Of a stretch of 64,000 nucleotides of DNA, positions 44,031-53,937 are shown in pieces. This DNA is from Endomychus coccineus. Taxonomy: Eukaryota; Arthropoda; Insecta; Coleoptera; Endomychidae. A program made the translations under genes and the position numbers. Positions within the stretch are counted from its first letter, which is position 1, and the number at the start of each line of letters is the position of its first letter. The stretch is from the NCBI GenBank assembly GCA_958510875.1, contig OY294068.1, positions 174,003,411 through 174,067,410 on the forward strand, written 5' to 3'. The notes beneath the pieces are model-generated. The model made no database searches. It saw only the letters and a program-made list of their open reading frames with translations, and was not told the origin of the DNA.

Positions 44031-44639
44031 GTAACTTTAATAACTGAGATATTGTGCTTGAACGCTTTGGACCTCCCGGTATGTACTATATACCGAGTGT
44101 TCGGAAATGGCAAGTACAACGGAAAACCACAAGTTTCTTGGCCAAAAATATGATGATTTAACTCAACTTACCTATATACAAAGTTGCTTAGTTTGGGGGC
44201 TAGAGGGCTTCAAAAATTTCCTTACATTTTTTTAGATAAGTCGAAAAATATTCGTTGGATTTTATTAATTTTTTAGCCACGCGTTTGTACCTGCAAACTA
44301 CAGCTTTTTATGGAAGGAATACTAGTTTAGAAATTCATAGACTGCTAAAATAACTTGGTCACAATTAATTATCCACCCATATTTTTTGTAACCCCATGTA
44401 TGATCACCACCAATTTTATTCACGATAGTTACTCTCAATTACAAGCCATTCATTTTATTCCTACAAAATTTCAGTTGAGCTAACTAACGGCTTAGCCACA
44501 AAAGAATATTTTCTAAATCCCTACAAACCTGAATCAGTAATTGTAACTTAACACAAATGAAGTTTTCATTAAAAGTTGGCTATGATTTAAGCACCTAATG
44601 GAAGTGTAATGAACAACTAATTACATAATGTTACAGCAA

Positions 44640-45530
44640 ATGTTCAAAATGACTTCTTGTACACATGCGTTGATTCTACATCGAAAATTAAGTTGTACTC
44701 TTTGTAGTGTAGCGAGGTTCCGAAGGGTGTTGCCAACATTTAAATTTCTGCAATTTAAATCTTCCTTGTTTTTAATAGGAGAGGAGTATATGTTTGATCA
44801 ATAGCACCACATGAAAAAATTACAGGGCGCTGGGTTTGGTGATCTTGCTGGTCATTTTATAGGAGCCTCATTTTTCTTTTTAAAAAACCACCGATTTGGA
44901 TGAGTATTTAAATAATAATGCATATTATGGAGTAATAATGAGGGCAAATAATCCAGTAAAATGGGTAATCATTCTTGTAAAAGAATTAAATAATCATTTT
45001 CATTCAAGTTATTTGGTATAACTGGCTCTATTAGGAAATTGTCAATAATTCCTTCACACTTTGAATTCTTGTTGGTTTCATCAGAGTAAACATGTTCATT
45101 ATGTAAGTTAGTTACACCGGATCTTGTAAACGAAGCTTCGTCGGTGAATAAAATTCTCCTATGGAAATTCAGAGTTTCTGCTATCTGGTTTTCAAAAAAA
45201 TTGTAAAATGTCAAGCGGGATTCTGGATCAATAGGTGATAAGTCTTAGATTTTTTGAACATGGTATGAATGTATAAGTTGTTCCTTTGAAACCTCATTAA
45301 CAATTGATTTGGGAACCGCCAATTCCAGCCCCAGGTGTCTAGTACTCAATCTTGGATTTTCCTCAACTCTGTAAAATTCCTTCCTCCGTATCTACTCTTC
45401 TTGTGGTACGCTCACGTTCACAATCAAAAGTTCGTGACTTCGATCTACCATTTTCACAAAGACGTCTAACAATGTTTGCAAACCTTTGGTTATTTAGCAC
45501 TAGCGAAAAATCCTTGCTATAGAAATCCTG
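44640..45530 (-). pseudogene. ITm transposase, same family as 22.7-23.7 kb copy
   Basis: From right to left: NQRFANIVRRLCENGRSKSR, then PRLSTRHLGLELAVPKSIVN, HSYHVQKI, LSPIDPESRLTFYNFFENQI and FHRRILFTDEASFTRSGVTN with the first Asp, then GIIDNFLIEPVIPNNLNEND. The third block is degraded to PARSPNPAPCNFFMW near 44,840. The C-terminus LQRVQLNFRCRINACVQE lies near 44,690. The second block (HDGAPxH) cannot be found. Domain order and wording closely follow the near-complete transposase at 22,663-23,710. Many frameshifts and lost catalytic residues make it dead. Confidence 0.8.
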
Positions 45531-45539
45531 AAGCATCCA

Positions 45540-47180
45540 GAAAATCTAAATCATGACTCAGGATATCACCTTCCCAACATTTCTAAACACATCCTTGAAA
45601 ATTTCACTTCGTACATGATCACACAACGGTAGGCTCAGGTACCAGAACGAAGTTAACCACCGGAATAGAGGCAGTGAACTATGCAGGGTGAAGGAAGGGT
45701 TTCTTCCAACGGTAAATACGGCTACAGAAATCAGTTTCAGTTCAAGCCTCAAGCCTGCCTTGAAGATGCCACCTGTAATAATTGGCGGAACGTCGGCATT
45801 AAAACGTGCTATTATGACGTGGAATCCATTCGGAAGCCAAGATTTTTCACGATTAGCGATCCGCGGTAGTCTACTATTCAAGATACCAGAATTTGTCTGA
45901 TGGAAGTTAACATCGAGCAATGAAGGCCAAGTGAACATTTCAAAATAGATAGTTGATCTTGATGAGCTTGAAAGTTATCAACGATATAATTTTGCATGTA
46001 CTTATAACAATACGCGTATAGTAAACTATGGGAAAGTTACTGGTGAAACCAAATGCTTCAGCTGATAATTATGGTAAATACTATTGTAACATGTCATTAA
46101 TTTATACAAGCACGTGATTCACTCATTTAAGTTTAACACAAAGTAGGTGAATACAGAAAACATAAAGTACAAATCGTGTAAAGCACCTTGATTATTAAGC
46201 CAATAACTGAATGGAATTTCTCACCTCGATTCTTCCAGTCCTTGCAATCTAGTGGAAGAATATCGAGTTGAATACAATAAAAGTTAATATAATTGAACTC
46301 GTTAATTGAATAAATGAAACTGATGCTGAATTTGTTGCTTTCAATAGATTATAAGGGCTAACAATTTTGGATACTGAATGAAAAAAAAACATCTGATCGG
46401 ATACCGAATTAACGCGTTGGAAATAAAATATCCTTTTATCCGGCTCTGGAATAGATGAAACGTAAGTTCCAATGTATTCCAAAAATTGTGGATTTAAATA
46501 TTTACGTTCGAGACTCGTTTCCACCATAATATTCTTTCCATATTATTTCAATTTTATTTTCTCGGAAAATTACTTGTTATTCAAGCTCCCTAAATGCCTC
46601 ATTAAGGAGATAGAGATAATGATTGAATCAGTATCCTTCCGTATTCGATCTGATTTAAAACCATCAATGATTCATTTATTTTTCATGTGGCGATTTACGA
46701 TAAGAATCCGCATCGATAGGGGCTTTAGGACAAAAAGCTTTTATATTTTTTTGAGATTTCTTATTTCAATGTCTCCAATATTCCTAATTATTATATTAAT
46801 ATCAATGTTACTCATCATTTTAGTAGAGTAAGTAAGTAACGAAAATTGTTGGGCGGGCCTAGCCACATGGAAAAAAAGGTTTGTTTTCATGGTAATAACA
46901 ATACCCTCAAATCTTTATGGCCTTGTTAAACCGGCAGTATTTCTAATTTCCGAAAAATGACTTTTTTGACCTATTTTGACCATTTTATGGGTTATTTTCT
47001 CAGTTTTAATTGTCTTGGAGTACTTCATGTCTTATTGAGAAGAAAACTAAATTGAGCTATTTTGGACAATCTCAACCAAATAGAACGAAATTTAGTGTGA
47101 AGGTAGTCCATATAAGTTGCAAACTACATAACCAAATTTCATTACAAAATATGGAACATTTCCATCGGAATTCCACTTTT
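45540..47180. other. Stretch without a recognised gene
   Basis: Frames at 45,558-45,938 (minus, 126 codons) and 46,472-46,831 (plus, 119 codons, hydrophobic) have no motif that I can name. The first overlaps plus-strand frames of similar length, which weakens it. No repeat shared with the rest of the window was noticed. Confidence 0.35.
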
Positions 47181-47185
47181 AGTCC

Positions 47186-48500
47186 AAAGTGACACACACA
47201 CAATTTGGTATTTTTTACTTCATATTCGTAATCAACGAGACAAGAAACCTTCTAGGTGTGATTTTGGACAAAAATGCACCAACAGTTTTCGAGTTATTCA
47301 ATTTGCTTTTGAAATTTGTTTATTTATTGTTAATTAGGGTGAAGGGGGCAATTGCCGTATATCTCACTGGGTGCATTATATTATAATGTGCTGAGTCACG
47401 ACGTTGCAGAAGGTTTCAGGAAAAAAATTTCTCATCCTCAACCCCTCAAGCTCCTGGGTTGTGATTTTTTACAAATAATCACAAATAGTTATCGAGTTAT
47501 TCGATTTGTTATGTAAAAATTGAATTCAATGGGCGCTACTTCCGGTCTTACACGAGTGCCATCTACAATTTGGTACTTTTGACTCCATATTCGTAATCAG
47601 CAACCCAAAAAACCTCCAAGTATGATTTTGGCTAAGAAAACACCAATAGTTTTCGAGTTATTCAATTTGTTTATTAAATTGCTTATTTATTGTTAACTAG
47701 GGGGAAGGGAGCATTTGCCCCATATCTCACTGATTGTATTATGTTATGTAGGGCTAACTCAAGACATTGCAAAGGTTTTAGGAAGAAAATTTGTAATCCA
47801 CAGCCCCTAAAACCCCTGGGTGTGATTTTTTACAAATACTCTCAAATAGTTATCGAGTTATTCAATTTGTTATATAAAACTTGAACATAATGAGCGCTAC
47901 TTCCGGCTTTACACGAGCGCCAACTACAACTTGACATTTTTGGCTTATATTCGTAATCAGCGACCCAAAAAACTCATAGGTGTGATTTTGGCCAAAGAAG
48001 CACCAATGGTTTTTGAGTCATTCAATTTGTTCACTAAATTGTTTATTCATTGTTAATTAGGGGGAAGGGCCTAATTCCACCATATCTTACTGGGTGTATT
48101 ATGTTATGTACGGCTAAGTTGAGACATCGCTAAACAAAGGGTTTGAAGAAAAAATTCGTAATTAGCAACCCCTAAAACGAATAGTTATCGTCTTATTCAA
48201 TTTGTTATATAAAAATTGAACCCAATGAGCGCTATTTCCGGTTTTATATGAGCGCCATCTACAATTTGGTAGTTTTGGCTCCATATTCGTAATCTGCGAC
48301 CCAAAAAATTTTCTAGGTGTAATTTTGGCCTTAAAACACCAATAGTTTTCGAGTAATTCAATTCGTTCATTGAATTGTTCATTTATTGTTTATCAGGGGG
48401 AAGGGGCATTAGTCCCATATCTCACTGGGTGCATTATGTTATGTAGGGCTAACTTGAGATATTCCAAAGGCTTTCACGAAAAAAAAAAGTATATCTCAAT
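47186..48500. repeat. Tandem array, ~3.6 copies of a 335-365-bp unit
   Basis: The landmark ACAATTTGGTA (47,200, 47,565, about 47,926 as ACAACTTGACA, and 48,261), followed each time by CATATTCGTAATC, repeats with spacings of about 365, 361 and 335 bp. Each unit also contains TTTTCGAGTTATTCAATTTG, GGGGGAAGGG-like runs and ATATCTCACTGGGTGCATTA. Divergence between units is around 10-20 per cent by eye. The array lies just upstream of the pogo transposase remnant. It resembles a short satellite or an element's internal tandem repeat. Confidence 0.82.
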
Positions 48501-48684
48501 TTTTCCTGGGTTTGTACATTTTTGACTCGCCTTGACGTACGTGTGATTAGCATTGCCTCTGACTTGTGACGTCACGATCAAGCTCCTAGGCCTTGTATCA
48601 TAGATAATATTGATATAGCGCGGCTATTTTGTTCAGTAAAATTAGGATCGGTTTATCAAGATAATACTGCCATATTTTCGAACT

Positions 48685-49680
48685 TTAACACCTGGCCCTA
48701 AAGTACTCATCGGTGACAACCTGGCAAGTCATATTTCCATAAATGTTATCCAAAAATGTGAAGAAAACGAAATTCGTTTTATACTGCTGCCACCCAACAG
48801 CACCCATTTAACGCAACCTTTAGATGTTAGTGTCTTCCTGCCAATTAAGACTGCCTGGAGACAGAGACTTCAGCAATGGAAAAAAAATAATAGGGGCGTA
48901 GTGAGGGAAGATGACTTTCCCCGATTGCTGAATCAAGCATTAAATCACGTTGAAGCTAGTGGTGAGAAGAACATAAAATCTGGCTTTGAAGCAACCGGCA
49001 TATGTCCGCTAAATAGGAAAAAGGTTCTGGATAAGTTACCGAAAACAGACGAACCTGCATTATAAGGTGATATGACGCAATCATTAAAAGAGATCTTCGA
49101 AAGTTCAAGATTCAAAACTGCAGTACCTGTTGGAAGAAAAAAGAAGCTGACTGTACCAGCGGGCAGAAGCATATCTCGACACGACGTTGAAATGCCACAG
49201 ACATCTTCAGGAAGAAAACCTTTGCAAAATCTAAAAACAAGGTCTTTATCGTCTTCCTCCTCTGAAAGTGCTATAAGTGAGAAACTATTAACTGTTGATA
49301 GTGATGCGGACCCTGAATCATTCTCGGATTTAGAAAACGAAAGTGACATGAACCAACATAACGAAAACGAAAATGACATTCCACAAAGTGATTTAAATGA
49401 TTTGAAATCAGGTGATTATATTTTTGTTGGTTTAAAAACCGAGTCAGACACTTTTAAAAACTACGTGGCAAAAATAACAAGTTGTGAAGAGAGTGAAACC
49501 TATCTTTGCACATTTTTAAGACAAAGCTCTAAAATGTCTAACGCTTATATTTATCCTGAGGTAGAGGACGTTGGTATTGTGAAAAAGATAGAAATTAAGC
49601 AGAAACTTACGGAATTTGAAACATTAAGGAGGGGACAGATCAAATTTAAACATTTGAATTTTACATTTTTTTACGATTTG
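48685..49680 (+). pseudogene. Pogo/Tigger-like transposase, C-terminal half
   Basis: The plus strand opens with PGPKVLIGDNLASHISINVI, containing the second catalytic Asp (GDN), then FILLPPNSTHLTQPLDVSVF with the third Asp (PLD) 35 residues later, as in pogo-group DDE_1 transposases. GFEATGICPLNRKKVLDKLP is the typical end of that domain. After a stop at 49,063 the frame continues from 49,072 through a Ser/Glu-rich linker to a C-terminal module: LKSGDYIFVGLKTESDTFKN, then IYPEVEDVGIVKKI and LRRGQIKF. The DNA-binding N-terminus and first Asp are absent. A palindromic element begins immediately after the coding end. Confidence 0.82.
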
Positions 49681-49686
49681 CAGCTA

Positions 49687-52051
49687 GGTACATTAGGCTG
49701 TGCCAAAAAAAATCAAAATTTTTTCATTTCGCTCTTCTTCGAGTATATCATTCCCTGTTCAAATTCATTCAGGTCCCCCAAATTTTTAGCAAATCGGTTA
49801 ATATTTAGAGGTGCATCAAGCCCAAAACGTGTTTTTCGAAGTTTTTACTCAATTTTTGAGAGGTTTCATAACACTGTTCTAAAATAACGAGATGTTTGAC
49901 TCTTGAGAGACATTATTACATTCAAACACAGAGTATTTAATGCATTTCAGTGGCCACATCCACTTTCCCACAGATATATTGCCGAAAAGAACCATTTTTT
50001 TAAGGCCTACAAACTGTATTTTCAACTTTCAACTTTATATTTTCAGGTTCGTGATGCGTCATAAGTTCTTTTAACGTAGTCTAGTTTTACGTAGCATTAA
50101 TTGAATTGATAATTTCAGAGAAAATCGCCCATCAGTTATGATAATCTACACTCGAGTGAAAAAAGGCACCACTTGAAAATGCACCAAAAATGGCAAGTGC
50201 TATAACTCGTTTGCGTTCAGTCGAAAATAGATGAATCTTTGAGTTCTAAGAAGGTTATCTTCCCTTTGATGTGATGCTACTTAATGTGATACCAAATTCA
50301 TTCCACCCCCTCCCATCACGCTAAGAAAAATATGTTCCTGGTGTCAAAAAATGTCCCACTTTGACAGCTCGTAGGCCAAGCCGAAAAAATCTTGGACTCA
50401 ATCAGACAACAGGTCAATAAATTTCGATCATTTTTCTCTAAGTTCCCAAGAAATTCGAGTTTCTACGATGATTTGGCGGGAGTTTGAATTTTTCAAAAAA
50501 AAGTACCATTTTGAGTTTTTTTTTGGAACTTTGCCAATTTTGTACCTCAATCAATATATCTTTATAAAAATAATCGACGAGTCATAGAATGTGTTGAGAA
50601 CGAAGTATATTCTAGTATTTACAATCAAATATTTTTAACAATCATTTAATAATTTATAATCGTACATTTAATAATTTGTAATCATACATCACATTAACGC
50701 TTTTTTCGCAACGCTTGGAATTCGCCGCATGTGCTCCTCGACAACTTTCAACAGGTAGGTACTGCTTTTGCTCTTCGTCAATTCGGAATTATATTTTGTA
50801 ATTAACGCTATACCTCTTTCCGGTGTGCCATTCGTAACGCGCAAAAATTTTTCTTTCGCTTCAATATAAGAGTCGTTGCTTTTCCACGCAGATGAATCTT
50901 CAGTTTCAGTTAAAAAGTCGCAGTTCACGTCAAATCTGGTCAACAAGTTAGGTGAATGACAAACACTGGTTTTTAACACACAAAAACAAACAGCACGGGT
51001 CGCAAGCGGAGCTAGTACACGTCGCCGCCAGTAGAGGCGCTCCGCATTGGAGTGACTGGGGCGGTCAATTTGGAATGAACTGACCCGGTAGAATAAGAAA
51101 TTTGTATTCTAAACAAAGGTTTTTCATGCAACATTAAATCTAAAATGCCAAAAACGGTCGAAATTGTGTTCGTTTCCCGTTGAAAATAACACAAGTTGGC
51201 CAAGTTGTGGCCAAAAAAAGCGCAAAATACAACTTTTTTTTTAAATTCATTACTTTGTGCCAAATTATCGTAGAAACTCGAATTTTTAGGGAACTTGAAG
51301 AAAAATGATTGAAATTTATTGACCTGTTGTCTAATTGAGTCCTCGATTTTTTCGGTTCGGCCTACGAGCTGTCAAAGTGCGACATTTTTTGACACCAGGA
51401 ACATAGCTTTCTTAGCGTGATGGGAGATGGTGGAATGAATTTGGTATCACATTAAGTAGCATCACATTAAAGGGAAGATTCTAACCTTCTTAGAACTCAA
51501 AAATTCATATATTTTCGACTAAACGCAACCGAGTTATGGCACTTGCCATTTTTGGTGCATTTTCAAGTGGTGCCTTTTTTCACTCGAGTGTAGATTATCA
51601 TAACTGATGGGCGATTTTCTCTGAAATTATCAATTCAATTAATGCTACGTAAAACTAGACTACGTTAAAAGAACTTATGACGCATCACGAACCTGAAAAT
51701 ATGAAGTTGAAAGTTGAAAATACAGTTTTTGGGCCTTAAAAAAATGGTTTTTATCGCTAATATATCTGTGGGAAAGTAGATGTGGCGAGTGAAATGCATC
51801 AAATACTTTGTGTTTGAATGTAATAATGTCTTCCAAGTGTCAAACATATCGTTATTGTAGAACAGTGCTATGAAACCTCTCAAAAATTGAGAAAAAGCTT
51901 CAAAAAACACGTTTTGGGCTTGATGCACCTCTGATATTAACCAATTTGCTTAAAATTTTGGGGGACCTGAATGAATTTGAACGGGGAATAATATACTCGA
52001 AGAAGAGCGGAATAAAAAAATATCGATTTTTTTGGCACAGCCTAAGGTACA
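49687..52051. mobile_element. 2.4-kb palindromic element with a unique core
   Basis: Left arm 49,687 to about 50,470 and right arm about 51,267 to 52,051 are inverted copies, starting GGTACATTAGGCTGTGCC and ending GGCACAGCCTAAGGTACA. Weaker similarity extends about 75 bp further in on both sides. TA lies outside each end (49,685-49,686 and 52,052-52,053). The core of about 790 bp is single-copy in this window and holds a minus-strand ORF plus a GC-rich patch. No transposase is present. The arms contain matching frames only because they mirror each other. Confidence 0.85.
50689..50979 (-). CDS. 96-codon ORF in the core of the palindromic element
   Basis: The first Met lies at 50,979. A plausible splice acceptor (AAAAACCAG) lies inside the ORF, just before TGTTTGTCATTCACC, so it may be a last exon. 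The product is hydrophilic: DFLTETEDSSAWKSNDSY, then VTNGTPERGIALITKYNSEL and a Lys/Arg-rich end with VVEEHMRRIPSVAKKAL. From memory, (N)xTxERGxxLIxxYNxxLT...LLxVVxxHR resembles the end of a family of uncharacterised arthropod proteins; I cannot confirm this. It could be a captured host exon or a fragment of the element's own protein. Confidence 0.45.
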   Translation of the reverse strand: MLKTSVCHSPNLLTRFDVNCDFLTETEDSSAWKSNDSYIEAKEKFLRVTNGTPERGIALITKYNSELTKSKSSTYLLKVVEEHMRRIPSVAKKALM

Positions 52052-52392
52052 TATATCAGAATATTGGCTAAGTTTTATATTTTTACCTATGTCGATATAG
52101 TATATTATTCTATTTTGAGTTCCTGACACACCACAGAATGTAGGTAGTACCTACCTACAGATATTGTTTTTTACGTTTATTGCTTTTAGAGTTTCGTTTT
52201 TATATTTCCAAATAAATTCTAAGATACAAATTCAATTCGTTTCATTAAAAAGGTTTTTGGGGTAAGCAGGTAGGTACCTATGCTAAAAAAATGTGAACCT
52301 CTGTTGCTATAAGGACTTATATTTTTGATTTTCTTCTATCAAGACGCCTCAATTGAGGTTTGAAATGCTAAAACCGAGTTAAATACAGGCAT

Positions 52393-52427
52393 TTATCAAG
52401 TCGCCCCATAGTGGGGCGACTTGATAA
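52393..52427. repeat. Perfect 16-bp hairpin with 3-base loop
   Basis: TTATCAAGTCGCCCCA and its exact inverse surround TAG. GC-rich in an AT-rich setting and followed by an AT run. A transposon tip, rho-like processing signal or DNA-structure site are all possible; nothing in the sequence decides. Confidence 0.7.
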
Positions 52428-52429
52428 TC

Positions 52430-53690
52430 TACATATATATATTTTTTTTTCCCCTAAGATGGGGCACCTATTTTTTTTTGAACTCTGCATTGGATAGTCA
52501 CTAGCCCAAAATTATCTGAAGTATTTTTTGTTTGATCCCAAATTGTCTGGTAACAGCTGCAGAGCGATCAATTTCCGAAAACACGTCGCCCCGTTTTATG
52601 GTATTTCAATAAATTGGTTCAATGAAATTACTAACCGTTACGTAATTTATTATCGTGAACCGGGCCTAAGTATCATAATATCGATTGTATGTGCGAATAG
52701 ACAAGTCCATATGTTACAATAATTGGTCTTGGGATTTTGTGTGTGTGGTTGAAAATGTAACCGGTTTATCTTTCAGATTCCACCAAAACTAACTATACCG
52801 TTACATAGTACCTACATGAATATTTCTCGCTGGTTTCAATTATCGGGAATCAAATCATACCTGATTCAAAATCTAACAAGCATAATTCAGTAGAAAGCTT
52901 CGACGGAATATCGAATTATTTAATAGTTATCACAGGGTACATTTAAAGGGAAACATTATAACGCGAATACCAGTGACTATGTATTTATATATGTACATTT
53001 CGACTGTATGAGTATCCTCCCATGAGCCATTGTACAAAACTAATCTCATACAAGCACACCGCTCTTGTACTGGATAAAATTTAGCTGTAATGTGTTTTTA
53101 ACTTCATTATACCCGCAACGCAACATTCGAACAATACTAACGTTGAAATTAAAATAGTTAATAGTGCAGGACGGTTATAATGGGTAATTTGTATTTATTG
53201 ATAACAATGTATGAATTTATCTCGTCATTAATGATTTTAGTGCTTAATGCCCTTGTATTATTCAGATTACCGTTGCGCGTAATCAACATGCACGAAGCTA
53301 GAACTTTGATATGGGTATGTTCGTAGTACCTATTTCCTCTACATACGGTGAGGTTTACTTATTTTCAACATCACGGATTATAATTCGTGAGCAAGCCAAC
53401 TAAAATTTATAATTTGATAGTAGGTCAAATATATTGACGTTATCATCACGTTCATTTTACGAAAATTCATATTGTTCGTACAAATTGAAAAACGATGAAC
53501 GCTTTCAATAATTTAGCGCAATTATACCAATCTAAAATACAAAACTGATGTAGTGCTGTCATACACTTTCAAATTTCGAGCACACTTCAAGGTTGGTACA
53601 CAGCATCCTACAAATTATAGACAGGATACTTCGAGATGTGACTTCACCGAGTTAGTTCATTCCTAAGACGGTAACAAGAGTAAACGTCAA
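52430..53690. other. Stretch without a recognised gene
   Basis: No protein motif, no repeat shared with other parts of the window. One 64-codon plus-strand frame at 52,528-52,722 is unassigned. Confidence 0.4.
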
Positions 53691-53937
53691 AGATTACCGT
53701 CCTATAAGAATAGAATAAGAATAGAATAAGAATAATTTATTATGTGAATGAAAATGCATGAATGTGTAAATATTTCTCAGTAAATATCACATAATAAGTA
53801 ATAACCACGAAAGCAATTTGCTTGTATGTGGACATGATGTAATCAAACATAGCATAATAGTATAATAATCATCACTAACTGGGAACATTAAAAATTTATA
53901 ACTATTAATAAAATATAGTACTGTAAGTTCTTAAAGA

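Noticed and set aside
45558..45938. Minus-strand 126-codon frame
   Set aside because: Overlaps plus-strand frames of similar quality and has no recognisable motif. Recorded only as an unassigned stretch.
46472..46831. Plus-strand 119-codon hydrophobic frame that could be a membrane protein
   Set aside because: AT-rich codons naturally yield Ile/Phe/Leu runs. No start context, no neighbours and no motif.
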